DNA from: Stenopsyche tienmushanensis
Taxonomy: Eukaryota > Arthropoda > Insecta > Trichoptera > Stenopsychidae
Reading direction: 5' to 3'
DNA: 64,000 nt
Assembly: GCA_008973525.1 (NCBI GenBank)
Contig: WACJ01000042.1
Coordinates: forward strand, 868,001-932,000
Part shown: one piece after another, positions 1 through 57,437 of the stretch
Layout of the letters: each line of letters opens with the position of its first letter
Numbering within the stretch: the stretch's first letter is position 1
Position numbers and translations under genes: made by a program
Notes under the pieces: generated by a model
Told to the model about the DNA's origin: nothing
Database searches by the model: none
Seen by the model: only the letters and a program-made list of their open reading frames with translations

Positions 1-348
1 TCTGAACCCCGTATCTATTATATTTCATATCGATTTTTCCATTATTAGAGTCGAGGTGTAGTAAATACATCACCGGTAGGGAAAGGTAAATATAACAATT
101 TGTAAAACATATATGTAACGTATATATGTATACATAGACTAGACAGTTGGCGCCTGCCCCTAGGCGTCGCCTAAGCTCGCTAATTAGTAGTTACACCACT
201 GTTTCCAAGCGACCAGATTTTGGCGGGAATGTTTCGATTTAGTGGCCTTCATCGTGCTGATGAGGTGTGCGATTTCTGTTAGATAAAAATTTCAATCCCG
301 ATTTTTTCGGGATTACGTTAACTAATACCACGGGATTGGATTCCCTAG
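1..348 (+). repeat. Dispersed repeat, copy 1 (inverted partner at 12001..12345)
   Basis: The sequence matches the reverse complement of 12001..12345 over nearly its full length, including the blocks around GAGTCGAGGTGTAGTAAATA and TTAGATAAAAATTTCAATCC and an internal 8-bp stem (AATCCCGA/TCGGGATT). A piece reading TTAGTAGTTACACCACTG resembles the reverse of a hAT-type terminal repeat. It may begin before the window. Family unknown. Confidence 0.8.
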
Positions 349-474
349 TCTCAAATGTATCGATTTCGGGTTCCACCAAATGTCTTCCTTTGTTACTAAA
401 AGTGAAGACACACATTTAAAGCTGTATTTTGCATTGAGGAGAGAGAGTCTGTTGCTTTGGAAGAGGCGTTTATA

Positions 475-760
475 TTAGGTTGATGCATAAGAAATGTCGT
501 ATTATACATTGTACATAGACTATGATATATTATTTTTAACCAACTGTATTATTTAATATTGCCTTTGTATTATATAAAGGAGGGCTTATTCCAATCTTTC
601 AATCAATTTTTTCAGTCTATCGTCAGTGGTTGAGTTATACAGAGCCCTCGCGAATTTTTAAAATGTCAGAGAAAAAAGTGTATGTAAAAGTGTAAAATGT
701 GAAACACAAACATTACGCGGAAAGATGATGTACTTAATGGTTTTATATCCCTTAGGAAAA
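475..760 (+). mobile_element. Mariner-like 5' end fragment
   Basis: It starts TTAGGTTGATGCATAAGAAA right after a TA, the form of mariner terminal repeats, and resembles the end at 13996. About 190 bp downstream is an ATG opening a short Lys-rich frame that soon stops. No transposase core follows, so this is at most a truncated 5' end. Confidence 0.45.
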
Positions 761-992
761 CTTTAAATAACATGCATCAATAAATCTAAAAGTAAATTAT
801 GTGTAAGAAATACAACTCTAGAAATGTTTTCAAATCAATATTGACTGACGAAATTCAATTTTGAATTCGCTTTTCTCACAAATGGATGGATAAAATCGAA
901 CGACGTCTGGAACGAATTGCAATATTCTAAGCTTCTCGCCAATCTCAAATAAGCTAAATGTATTTTTAAAGCGATCATTATTTTTGTTGCAG

Positions 993-43954
<42,962 letters not shown>

Positions 43955-45620
43955 AGGAATTGCAGAAGGTTAGGGTTTCTTTCTTTGGTGACTAATCGGA
44001 TGCTGATTGATTTTTCGAAAGCGCCATTTTCGACGTAGGCCTCCTCGGTGAGACGACATTTATCTTTGCGGTGTCAATGAAGAATCTTGGATGATCGACG
44101 ATCGAAGATGCGAAATTGAATTCGAAAATAAAGAGGTTTCTTTGGAGCGCGTTCGACGCAGCAATAATTTAATGTTTCGTGCAATATGTAAATGTTTTCT
44201 TAAATAGGAGAATCGAATTTCATCCATAACTGGCTTGAGAGATGCCTTCAATTCAAATTGACCTAATCACACAGATTCAGCGCAAATTATTCTATGTCTT
44301 AGAAATAACATGGATTCAACCAAAAAATATTAAAATAATCATAAAAACGGTTTTGTTTCGACATCGTAATCTCTTAATGAAAGCATAGATCTAGTATAAG
44401 GTTTCTATTGATGCATCCATGGTGTTACTTCCCCTTTGACAATAACTAAATATTAAATACATTCTGTTATTCGTTCGAATTCTTATATTTATAGAATGTG
44501 TACTTTTGTAAATATGTAAACAAATTGATGTAAATATATCACATATTGATATCCTTTCCTCGATACAATAGTTTTAGACGTATTCAATCTACTTAATCTT
44601 CAAACCGATGTCGACAATTATTGATTCATATCAATCTTTCAAAATATATTTCAATAGATCCATAGGAATAATATTTATCTTAGAACATGGACAATTTTTG
44701 AGAATTTATAGATCTTAACATTTTAACACCTTAAAAATACATGCATTCCATTTTATTTTACTTGTGCTTAGAACAGGTTTTTATTATTTTTTAGCCAGAA
44801 AAAGTTATAGATACGGGAAAACAATTCAAATGGATTGATATGTAGTTGAATAAAATTTAAAAAAGCTTCAAAAGCAGTAAAATTACCCCTTTTTACTGCG
44901 ATTCGAGCTCAAATGGCGCATGCCATAATCAACAGCAAGATTGGTGGTGATATATACATAAAACGTCATCATTTTGTAAAATGATTTTATATACCACGAC
45001 GTTTTTGATACTTATATTTATGTAACAGCCGATATTGTTGGTTAATGAGTTAAATCATAGAGCTTTGTAAAATTCGCCTCATTTACGCAAAATGTTTCAA
45101 AATAGAATTTAACAAATCTTAAATTTTTAGTAATATTTATTGAATATTGATAAAAATGTAGACAATCGTATTTTTGACTTATAGTGTATGTTTAATTAAT
45201 TAAATACATTTTAGAAATGAATTTCTCCTCTAAGTTTCTTAAACCGCAAGGGTAATAGAATAAGCATTCTTTCTTAAAAGGGTAAAAAGATCGATCTCAA
45301 TTTAATTGCAAATTTATATTTATTTTCTATACGACTATATATTATATTTTAATATGAATTTAATGCATATATTTTTCTTGCAGTAGCATTTTTTAGCAAA
45401 ACTCACACTATAATGATTGGCACAAATTAGATTATTTACAGCGCTGGACCGCTTCTATCACATTAAATGTTTATTGATGTTGAAATTTTTAGATTATCGT
45501 TATTGCTATCATATTATAAAATCGATATTATTGATTAAATTCTGCTTTGTTGTTGTTTTTATCTTAATATTTTATCAATTACATGTTAAAATGTATAATT
45601 TTACGATCAAATAAAAATTT
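43955..45620 (+). other. Presumed 3' UTR of the receptor cyclase
   Basis: AT-rich with no open frame of note. Candidate AATAAA signals are at 44849..44854 and 45610..45615. Such hexamers are frequent in this composition, so the true cleavage site is unknown. Confidence 0.5.
44849..44854 (+). promoter_or_regulatory. Candidate polyadenylation signal
   Basis: AATAAA 895 bp after the stop codon. It is one of several; chosen as an early one in the UTR. Confidence 0.3.
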
Positions 45621-48600
45621 ATCTGGTATTATACTCAAAATAATATGAAGCAATAAAATTTGTTATAAAAATGTTTCCTGTTGGTTTTATTTCTATTCTT
45701 ACATATTTTACATAGACTATGAAGAAAACTAATGGACCAAAAATATTCAACTGCAAAAACGATGACACGTAGGTAATACATGGAAAAGTCTCTCAATAGG
45801 ATGAATAGAACATTTATAAGGTTCACAAATAAGATATTTTTCTCGAAGAAAACTTTAAAAAAACAAATGTCTTATCTGTCATTTTCCAAAACCATTATTG
45901 AAGCATAAGTATTAGACATGCTAGGAATTAATCCATTATTTTTAGGCACAGTTATTTGGGGTTAGTTTGTTATTGAACCTCTGTTTAGTTTTTCCGATCC
46001 AGAAAATAAGACTACACATGAATAATATATAAAGTAAATTATTGGTGGACTTTAATTATATAAATTCGAGTTCAAATCCAATTCCAATCGATCGTCTCAA
46101 TCCCAGATTTAGCCTGATTTCTTGAATCTCTGGACACATATAAGTGAATACAAATATGTCTTTACATTTCAATGGATCTTGATGTTTCCATGAAAATAAT
46201 GATTTTATTCTTGATGTGCCTAGTATTTATATTTAAGCAAATGCTGTTATTAATACAATAAAATGTTAATTTTGTCCTAAAAATCATTAATTTAAACCCT
46301 TATGGAGAGCAAGAAGTTGTTAACATTTCAATGTAAGATAATGCTAAATATAGCCCCCAGAGCAATAATATAATGACCTGTGAACATGCCAAAATATGCT
46401 GGGAACTCAAATCTAATTATCTCAACGATTAGTGCTGAAATGTTCATTGTTTGTGACAATGAAGAGGAGATAGTTTGAATCTGGTTCAGATGATGGTCGA
46501 CTGAGATAACAACAGATCAACAATCAAAACTAAAATACTTTAAAGCCTCAAATAACTTAAAGATTAAGATCGAAATCTTGTCTAGTTTATAATTTTATTT
46601 TCATACTTCTTTCGGTGTTCCATTGGCTATTTAATATTGGCAATATATTTATTTGAAATTAAGAAAAACAGAATGTAACAGTATATTAAAGATCCAAAAT
46701 CTGTTATAAGAAAAATGAATATATGAAAAATATTTTGGTACAATTTAAGGATTGATCTTCAAATGGAGAATTTTTTATTTAACACGATATTTTATCTTCA
46801 AGTCTAAAGCTTAATATTTAGCATAATGTCATGGGTCTAATAATTTGAACTCACATTTAGGTATTTATGCTCATACGAGGTTATTTTCAAAGTCGGAGCT
46901 AACTTCGAGATTAATAAATCGCCCCCGAGGAAAGGATCTGACAATATGGATGGCACTGAAAACTTTTACAGCTGAAGTGGCTCATTGTGGCTTCCGGCAT
47001 CGGTGAGCTCCGGATACGTTGAATACTACCACACCACATATATCACCATACTCTACTCCACAAACACTTGAATTGTATACTTACATCCATAAAAATGTAC
47101 ATTCTCTAATGGAAATGCATATTTCCAAATGCAGACGCTTATTATTTGATCAGTCCCGGGGCGGAAACTTTTCCTCCGTATCGCAAATTGTTTTTCGATA
47201 TCATAAGATCTGTGGAATCCAATTTGCTCACAGGCTTATTCCGATATGATTTACAAAGTAGACTTTGCAAATTTCATTAAGTATAAATTTTCATTTCGAG
47301 ACAAAAACGGGGCCATTCGCGTCGATTTGTCACCGTAAAAAGAGGAATAACGGCTATTGTATCGGGCCGAGCACAAATTGTGCTCCAATTACGACAGAAT
47401 ATCGAAACAAAGAACCTTTTATATCGAATCTTATCAATGTACAGATGGAAGCATTGTATACTTAATGTGTTTCGATTCAAATTCATAACAATATTCCAGA
47501 GATAAACCGATTGTTTAACAATAAAATATGCGATGATATAGTATATGAAGTCTTTCACCGTGGACGTCTTAAGTCCTAAACAAGTGATTTGCAGAAAAAA
47601 AATTAAACATATTTTTACTTTGTATGATATTATATATAGCTTAGACTACAATAAAGAATAAATATTAAAAAATAAAAAAATAGTGAGCGATTAAAAAAAA
47701 GTTTGTGTTTTTTCCAACATTTTTTGTAGTTTTTTGTTTGTTAAATTAACACTTTTGAATATTTTTAGATAATTGTAGTTTATATGATGAAGACGTTTAT
47801 TGTACACGCGTCTGCTAAATTTCATAAAGAATGCTCTTCTAGAGCACGTGGAAGCACTTCCATGAGCTTGGAAAAAGTAGTTTCGAGAAAAACGCGTTTA
47901 AAGCTTCTCCTTGTCGGCCTATAACGTTGCGAATTTCATTTATATCGATTTGTAATTTACTAAACGTATTCTTAAACATTGGTTCTTTCCAATACATGAA
48001 TAAAACAAAGATTTATACGATAAAAAGTCATATTTTCCTACAATTATCATTTGGACCAAATGACTTCAAAATGAATCTAAAATCACAATTATTTTATATT
48101 GATGAAAGGATGGGTTTATTTTCGATATCTCTATTACATTTTACAATTCTTATGGGTGTGTAAATATAACAACAACACGATTCATTTACAGACATTAAAT
48201 TTTCTATTTACATTGGGCTTTGTAAAAAGAGACTGTGTAATGTATTTCAATCATCTTTTATACAGCTTCCTCTTCCAAGAAATATTATGATATATACCAA
48301 GTCTATTGATGTGGTCTAGTGTTATGAAGATTGCAGTAAATTGTAGTGAAGCATTTAAAGGTTCCACATTGGGAAACAATTTATTCTATAATTGAAATAT
48401 TCTAGCTCTCGTATTTACGAAGAATATCACAAGATCAATTATTCGAAACATAAATGTTTCGATGTTCTACAATGTATATATTTGTAAAAGTTAAGGACAC
48501 CGGAAAAATATTAAAAACATCAAGGTTTTTACTGACAGTTTATATAGAAACATCATTCAGGATATGCTTAAATTTTGGATATTTATTTTTGATTGTATGC

Positions 48601-49059
48601 ATGATTGTATTATTTATGAATTTATAAACAATTTCAGGGTAAAAAACGGATGAAAAATATTTATATCACTGTATTCTACTTTTATTCGAACAGGAATGCA
48701 CACAAATGTGAATAAAAAGTAAATTTAGCAACTACAAAAACCTCTGGAATATTATCAAATTCCAGAATATTTATAATAAAAAGAAAATCACAGAAATTGG
48801 ATAATGATATTGGATATTAAAAGTATCAGATCAAGTACAAACAAATGGGGAATTATCAATTAAGCTTGAATATCCATGGTCAATAGTTCAAGAAGGCATT
48901 TATCGTTTAAGATCATTAAATAAAGAACAGCATGAATTTATATTTGAAATCACAAAAAATGACAGATACCTGATCCTAGCAAACAATCCCAACAGTTTTA
49001 TACCGCTAATAACTATAGCTTTAGGATGTGGCAAGGAAACTATCTTATTTGAAGACGTT

Positions 49060-49170
49060 TAGAAAGTTAGGATTTATTCTTTCAAATCAATGCCATTCCA
49101 TCTTTATCGAAATAACCGTCGATTCAGGATGCGCGTTTTAAATAAGAAAGTTTCCCTGCCGCACCCTGTA
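49060..49170 (-). repeat. Unclassified repeat family U, copy
   Basis: The reverse complement starts TACAGGGTGCGGCAGGGAAA and continues 'ctttcttatttaaaacgcgc', aligning with 55802..55905 and 17114..17222. Confidence 0.8.
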
Positions 49171-52100
49171 CTAGTAAATATGAATTATTTGATGTTATAA
49201 CTTGGTCAATCTTATACTGAGCGCCATTCCTGAACAAACGCACATGCGCGCGCATCCATTTCGAATACTATTTATCCGTCTGAAACACATTTCTTCTGAT
49301 AAATTCGATTTTTTTTTAATTTGTCATTTTTTAATTTTAGAGTATTCGTCTTTCACTTATCTGCCACATACAAAGGACTCGGTGCAATTTGAGTTGATTA
49401 CAATTGATGATGTCGCCCAGCGTCGCCATAAGGGTTGGCGACACGCCCAAAGGTGATACGCAAAAGGAATATTAAATAAGGCAACTTATCCTGTTCGTTT
49501 CTTAGGGAACTCCACTATGGAATATGAGGAAAACGTGTTACATAAATCACATTTAAGACTTTACATCATGCGCGCAATGATTTGCTCCATTTTTTCAAAT
49601 TTCGTTTTCGGCGTTATTAAAAAGTACAAATTTACAACGCCCAAACGTTCAACGCTCAGCGATATTTTTCTTCCTCGAAATAGAACATTTTTGGATGGAG
49701 CACATTTAATCTATTGAGCATACGTAGTGACCCTCGTTTTTCTTTGATTTTCCGTGTCGAAAGCTGTCAAGGATACGGAAGGATGAAGGAAAGAGGGTCA
49801 AATAAGGACTAATTCGTGTCGTCCGTTTTTCGGATTTCCCATTGTTTATAAATACGAACCATGTTGTATCCGATATTTGTTCAGGCATTATATACAATAA
49901 ATATTAATGATGAAATATTATATAAAAACAACCCCCGATTTATTGCGTTCGATTTAATGTGATTGGACATGATGTTGATTTTGAGCAATATTAGGAATTA
50001 AAATGATCTCTATTTTTATTTATTGTGAAATACTCTAATAATTGAAATAGTATGTAATATATTTAAATGGCTTTTAATCCAAATAAAGTTTAATAACTTT
50101 AAATTGACGCTAACATCCAGAAATCCAAACCTGCGGCGCCACGGAAATATTCATAAGCGGTTAACATCCGACTGCTGCGAACGCGGGTTGGCACATCGTT
50201 CAAGATCTCACCATTTGTTAGTAATCTATACAATGTATATACATTTTTTCTTTAGTAAGATAAGAAATAAATTTCTGTGAAATAAGAGATATCAAAAGCA
50301 TTACTGGGAAGAGGACTGACTTTATAGATCGGTTTTATTTTTTCCAGATAATTGCCTTTGTAATTATTCAGTCTTTGTAAGAACTGTATGTAAATTTATG
50401 TAGCGTGTTTTGCGTTCCTATATTTTCCCCCCAATTTGTTTTGCGACTATTAAATGAGATATTTTTTTATGTATGTTTCACCCTAAAATGAAAGCAACTA
50501 TTGAAAAAATATATAAATGATATGTCAGATATTCTGGTTCTCCAAGACATATTAACAACCCAAATTATAACTTTATCAAGTGATTCGGAGTTTGATATTG
50601 ATCAATTCAGCTAAGAATCAATTAACCCTTGGTCACTAATCATTAGTTTCACAGACTACAGACACGGAATGTATTCAATAGGTATGCGTGTTTTCAAACT
50701 TTTCTCACCCCATCCCACTCAGTACTTTCTAATTAAGCAAATTGGTGACCGAGTCGTATTCACTGCGTGTGCACGTCACATAATATGTGGTGACAGTGTA
50801 ACTTGATAATATCATTAGTGATCTAATCGTGAAATCCAAGCAAAAAAATATCTCTGCTAGTCCTGTAAACATCGAATAGATTGTTTCTTTATTTATGGGG
50901 AATGATCTTTGCCGATTTATTTATTTATTACTTTAAAAAAATATAAGCTTAAAGTAAGAGAAACTACATTTTGTGTAGCAAACAAAACATTATAACAAAA
51001 TTTTGATAGGCGTTAATCGTGTAAATTAATACACTTCATTATAACTCTATTAACCGAAAGACTATGGAGAGAATTTACAAAAAAAGTTGTATTATTTTTA
51101 TTTGATTGTGTAATGGTTTAGCTTGTACTGTGTTAATAACATAATAAATCCTTCTAAAAGTCCAACATAAATTGTTGCATGGGCGAAATGGAATCCCCGT
51201 GTAAATCTGCTATCGGATAGCCTTGGCTGCGGAAACATGTCCTTCCCGCAGACACATAGCTGAAAACTCTCCCTCCGTCAATAAAATAAAATCATCAACT
51301 ATCTATCATATATCCTACTGGTCGGCTTCAGCGCGGCCCAAAAGAAGAACAAACTCATGATCAGATTTATTAGTTGAAAGCATTTAAAAGGTCAATTTAA
51401 AATATTTAAATGTAAAAAGTTATAATAATATTTGTTACACGTTCATCGATATCATCATCCAGGATAATACCTTCATTTATATTATCCAATAGGTTTGTTA
51501 AATTCAAATATGTTTTAATTTAGTCTGAAAATTTGAAGCCAAAAAAATTATTGATTTCAAAGTTACGACATTTTAAATTGGTAACACTTGATTTGGCGTA
51601 ATAAATCTAATGAACCCTTCTAAAATTCGAAAAACATTTTATTATTATGATATTTGATTTGACAGATATTATGTCAGATTTTCTATCAAAATATTGATGT
51701 TTTTTGCAAATTCACATGTGAATGTTTGTCGAAAATGCAGCAAAACGATCGAGGGATCTTCGCTGAAAGTACACCCTTTTATTATCGCCATCGACACACT
51801 ATTTGTCCTAACAGCTTCGATAAACATATCCGGGAATATTTTGGGGGTTTGTACAAATATGCCTAAATATATGACAGTGCGTATAAAATATTTTATATAT
51901 TATTTGACCTCACGCTGAACGTTATTTACGCAGCCTCTCCCAGATGACCACTCGTATATTCTCAAGTGAACCTGTTTTTGTGGCATTGATATTCATTAGA
52001 TTCATTCGCAATGGCCTTGAAAGACTTTTTGTGATCCGTTATGGGTTTTTCTTTTTGCTTTGGTCGTTTCTTTCCGCTTGCTTTCCAAAAAAAATCGGGT

Positions 52101-54091
52101 TGATTTATTGCAGACTTGACGGAAACACGTGCGAAATATTCAATTCGCATATGCAAACTATTGTCATGATATATCGCTAAGGTCGACGTTGTACTTAAGG
52201 ATATTTATGCCTGAATTTGGACATGGAAAGACTGGGAAAAGTGGAAGATAAAGAGAAGAAGATTTATTTGGAAAGTCAGGTGAATGGCTGTGTAGTAAGT
52301 TGCAACTAGACTGAGTTATTTCCAATGTGTGGAATTTGCGCTCGGTTGGGGCAAAGATGGGTTTTGTCGAATTAATCTCGTAGACGCTAACAAAAAGCGT
52401 TTGTAGATACAAAACTTCAACACTTCTTTGTTTGTGGAGAGGTTTAAGGGCGCTTTTTCTACCATCACTGCCATTTTTTAAAATCTCCTCAAGATTGATG
52501 AGGCATTCGTTTTTCAGAGCGTGGCTCGGAAAAATGGGGTTGGTGAACTATAATTTTAAAGTCAATGGATCCTGTCTAAAAGGCTCGAGCTTAAGGGCGT
52601 TTAGTCAATGGCATACACCATGACAGGATACAGGCTATTTAAGAAGCAATTTGTCATACAGTCCGTCGACATGGTGATACTAGCACAATGATTTATGAGA
52701 ATGTCGTTTGCACGGTACCCGTCCATCAAATATAAACGTAATGTATGGGGTGTACATAAATAACTCTTTGAAAAATAAATCATCACTCAAAATGACATAA
52801 AGCACAGATATTTTTCTCCGAATGATAAATTTAATATGCACATATTTACAAAATGGCAGGCTTTATTAAGCGGAAGCTTCCTTCTTTTATTAATATTACA
52901 TGATTACACATGAAGATTCGGAATTTCAGTTAATCAAAGATAGACGTTGTTTGAGGAAAGTTCCATTCAATATTTTACATGTCGTAATTTTCAATTGTCT
53001 TTAAATGTAGAGTAATTGTTGCTATGTCGATTGGTTTTATGACTTTCAACAAGATGACATCAATAAAAGATTTCTGCTTCGTTTTTTGGATGAGTTCAAA
53101 TTAGGGCACAACCCAAAAAAATCAGGTAGAAATATTAACAGGACTTAAAAAAAAATAGATTTTTATTTCTAAATAAAAGACTTCAAACTGAAAATCTTGA
53201 TCGCAACTGTAATCGCAACTTTACATTAGAAACGAGCGCGCAAATAACAAGACTTGCAAAACTTCTTCATTTTATTGTAGTTTATTTAAAAGCAAGAATT
53301 GGATCAAGTTCCTAATAACCATATGATACTCTTTGATATATTTTATCTTCTTATTCTATTTATCTTATTTTCTTACGTTCTTGTTATCGTGACTCAAATT
53401 TTTAATATGTCTTATTGTTTTTGCGCCATTTTCTTCCCATTCTGTATTCGCTACTAATATTTTCATGCATAAAAATAATACAGCGTATATTTCGCTACAT
53501 CACCATGATGTAAATATTTGATGCTTTCGTACGAATTTACTTTACAATAAGATGTTGAATATTATAAAAACCGTGTACGCGTGCAACACGTCAATTTTGC
53601 GACTACATCGAGCCTTGGCGTATTTTGTTGTTTATTGTTCAAAGTCAGGCCTAATGCAAATAAAGTTATATCTGCGTAAACTAGAAAGAATCATAAAGAA
53701 TTATACGAGCTTTCTATCTACGACATGGGAGAGTTTATAGGGTCGTAAAGTGAACAATGGACCAATGGTCCTATCGTTGCAACCATGAATTCAAGCTGGA
53801 AAGGCTACAATTGCGTCGAAATATTGTATGTGAACCGATTATATTTCACTTCAGCGAGCAAGGAGCTTAGTAGGAAGACTTTTTTCTGGAGCAATAGTCA
53901 ATTTTGAAGGTCTATATATAAAGCTGAAAGACTTTTTGTTGAAATAGAATATCAATATTTTGCAATCACTTTCCGATTTTGACCTTAGTTTAAAGAGAGT
54001 GATAAATTCAAAATTATTTATATTGTATTTATAAAGTTTTAAGGACTCTTAACAATCTCAAATTTCAATAAGAACGTATTTACACCAGTAA

Positions 54092-54425
54092 TTGAATCAG
54101 ATCTACGCCCAATCATCGCAAAAATCTGAAGCTTTAGACTTCTTCCTTTGGGACTATCTTAAATCACTGATCTATGCATATAAACCGCAAATAATTGATG
54201 AACGCCATCCAGCAAATTCAGCCAGATTTATGCGACAGTCATCAAAAATTGGACCTCCCGAATACGTGCCACTAAGCAAAGCCGCGGCAGATATTAGAAC
54301 GATTTTATATTTAAGAATTAATGCCATAAAATATACTTTTAAATAATAAAAAAATTGAGTAGATATCTCACACACAACTAATTTTATTTACATTTAAAAA
54401 TCGAGCGTCCTTATTTAAAACTCTA
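54092..54425 (+). mobile_element. Tc1-like 3' fragment (same family as 32484..33624)
   Basis: Starts within the transposase C-terminus: LDFFLWDYLKSLIYAYKPQ, then EYVPLSKAAADIRTI. The 3' UTR and terminus match 33330..33624, ending in the same kind of repeat (reverse: 'ataaggacgctcgatttttaa'). The 5' three quarters are missing. Confidence 0.75.
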
Positions 54426-55801
54426 TACAATTCCTTTTTATCAGAATAGAAAATCCAACATTTTCTTTATCAGATCGAGACTTTTCTGATAAAATAAGAG
54501 CTTAGGTTGATCCTAGATCAAGATGATCGATTTAAATTACGATTTCTCATATGACTACAATCTCCCAAATCATTTTTATACACAATCAAAAAACTATGAA
54601 CGTCTTATAAAGTATACCTATTTCAATCCCCAAGCTCGACTTAACCATGTAAATTATTATTTTGCATATTTAGTGAAATACCCAAAATAATTCAAACCAT
54701 CATAAAAAAATATGTTTGAATATAAAAATGATTTACTTATCGATAAGCCTAATATTTAATTTTTGCACCAGGATTAGGATAATCCTATAAGGAATATTGT
54801 TCATCAATATAGAACATATTGAAAAACCAAGCACACACAAAATTTTCAAACTTTGCGTCAAAACAAACAATGTACGTGTTATTTATAAAGTTTTAATTAA
54901 AGCAAATTTGATACCAGAATAGAGTTTTGGCGAAATTTCGCTAATCCAAATTCGGTTTTTCAACGAGTATATTAGCATACCGAGCTAATGTATTGTTCGT
55001 AACGGGGGCGTAATTTCAACCCCTCGCTTACAATTATAATTCAATTAGTTCATCATCGCCATTTTATAAAAATATTTAACATTTTACGACCGCATAAATT
55101 AGCAAGGTGAGCTATATTTCTGAAAGGCTCCATCGATCCAAATAAAAACAGCTGCGGCGATGTTTGAGTATCATAAATAGCATTAAGGAGGCTTTAATAA
55201 TAAATTATTAATGCGTAATTTTCTTTGTAATAAAAATGGGCTCCCTAACTGAAACACGTGACTTTTATTCATTTTTTCCTCAGTCGAAATGATCCTCGAG
55301 GGGACATTTTCAACGTCCTCGCAACAATATAAACTCCAAGGGGCAAATCCTGAAAAATATCAAGGATTATACACGCTTTCAACCCCAGAGCCTATTCAAC
55401 GTACGGAGACCGCCATCCCGGCTATCATAATAATCACAATTTTATAACCAAAAACACTTCGAATAAATTTTCCCCGCATAATAAAACAATTGTAAAGACA
55501 AATTTAAATTTTCTTCTTTTGAATATAAAATGTCCTCTCCTCGTTTAAAACCGCTTCAGCCAAAAAATACTGCACGCATTTAAATTGCTCAACTTTGTCT
55601 TGGTAAAGGATTAAGTTTGATTGAGTTAAAATTCAATTAAACATGCCTTAGGGAGATTTGTATCTCAATCTTGGGTTCAAATCTACAAGGATAACTAATG
55701 ATCCAAAATTCTTTACTATTAATAATAATTTAGCACAACAGAACAAGAAATATTTAATTATTTTTTTGAGTGCTTTTTTGATTACTTTTCGGTGCACCAA
55801 A

Positions 55802-55905
55802 TACAGGGTGCGGCAGGGAAACTTCTTTATTTTTAACGTGTATCCTGAAGCGATAATTATTTCAAGACGAATAAAATGACATTCATTCAAAAGAACAAAG
55901 TATAA
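55802..55905 (+). repeat. Unclassified repeat family U, copy
   Basis: TACAGGGTGCGGCAGGGAAA then 'cttctttatttttaacgtg'. Best-preserved terminus along with 49060..49170. Confidence 0.8.
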
Positions 55906-57419
55906 GGTTTTTTTATTATGTAGGTTTAGTAACAATCATGTAGTAAATGTCTTATTAAATACAAAATTCAAAGTTAAAGCAAACTTTCATTTAATAATAC
56001 ATATTTAAATTTATTGATTTTGAGTTGGTTTGGTAGAAGTTGACTTTGGAATTAAAAAAATGGAAACATCTTTGCAAAAAGCACTTCTTAAAAAAATGCA
56101 AATGTTAGTATAGTTACCGAAATCAAAACCAAAATGAAAAAAATAATGATTAAAAGCCCTGATAAAAATCCTACTTATTCAATCAGCGTTGTGAATCAAT
56201 CCCTTATCTTCATCTTTTTGAGGAGTGATCAAATTTAAAATCGATGAAGTCGTTGATGCCATAATTGCTTTAAACCGATTACTTTCTTTTAGCTCCTATC
56301 AGCGTAAGACGATTCGAGGCACTACGCCGAGCTGCGCTACGTTCTCTCTCTGTCTCTGTCTATCTTCTAGTTCAATGTATAAGAGTGCTCTTTCTGAAAA
56401 GTGGAGGGGGAATCCCAGGCCCTGGGATAGTACTCTTTTAGGGGTTAAGTAATTCTACATAGGTTCAACATTGAATTCGATATATTTTAAAGTCAAAAAT
56501 AATATTTTTATTATAACTGAAATTGAAACTTTTGAACTTCATCCAAAGAGCTTTCATTCACTGTGTCGAAACGAGATAATAATCTACCAAATAATAATTT
56601 TGTATAAATGCATGATACCAAACAAGCTACAAATTTTAATTAGACCAAAATATTAATTGCGAATATGCTGAATGCATTCGGTATTATTAAATTTGCAATG
56701 GACAGTTTGATATTAAAATTGTTTTGAGCCAACACTAATTCATTCAAAAGGCTTTTTTATCAAATATCAAACGGCATTTAATAAAGTTTAAAATATTGTT
56801 CATATTGAAAGTGAGCGTGATCGTATGGTCACGCTCTATGGGATTAATATGAAAATATTTTTCCACAACATTACAAAATAATTATTCTATGAATCACAAC
56901 CTTAAAACGCCCATTTTGATATTTTAACGCCGGATTTGATCTTGGAAAAACGCGTAAAATTTTACGTTTTCTCATTATGTTATAAAAATAAATCGCTTTT
57001 CGAAACTGCCAGAGCTTCAAATGTATATTGAGAAAGAATCCCTTATTTTTCCACCTCTCATCTTGTGCAACTCCAGCTAAACCATCCTTTGAATAGACGA
57101 CTTGAAACGAGTGCCTTTTTCTCATTAACTATCCTTTTCGCTACTATTAATTTCTTAGACTTCGGGACCTGGATATTCTATGCTAAAGACCAAATAAAGA
57201 TTTTTTTAAAATACACATTAAAATATCAAGGTTTTCTACGAACCATTTTGCAATTTTATCGCGGTTGGGTTGTATGTATCGTGTAATGTAAATACATAAT
57301 GAAAATCGATTGGGTCGGTTTTAAAAGCGGGGTTAAGAAATTTGTTCAAGTGGGTCTTTCAAAATACTAAAATTTAGCCCTCGTCCGAAATTTACGAGCT
57401 GAAAAAATGAGCATATACA

Positions 57420-57437
57420 ATATATATATATATATAT
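57420..57437. repeat. (AT)n microsatellite
   Basis: Simple AT dinucleotide run of about nine units. Confidence 0.8.

Larger units (their letters stand above)
1..992. other. Sequence left of the first visible exon (probable intron)
   Basis: It holds a dispersed repeat copy (1..348), a mariner-like end (from 475) and otherwise AT-rich sequence with no supported gene. The polypyrimidine-like run and AG at 983..992 look like a splice acceptor, so this is best read as intron. Confidence 0.6.
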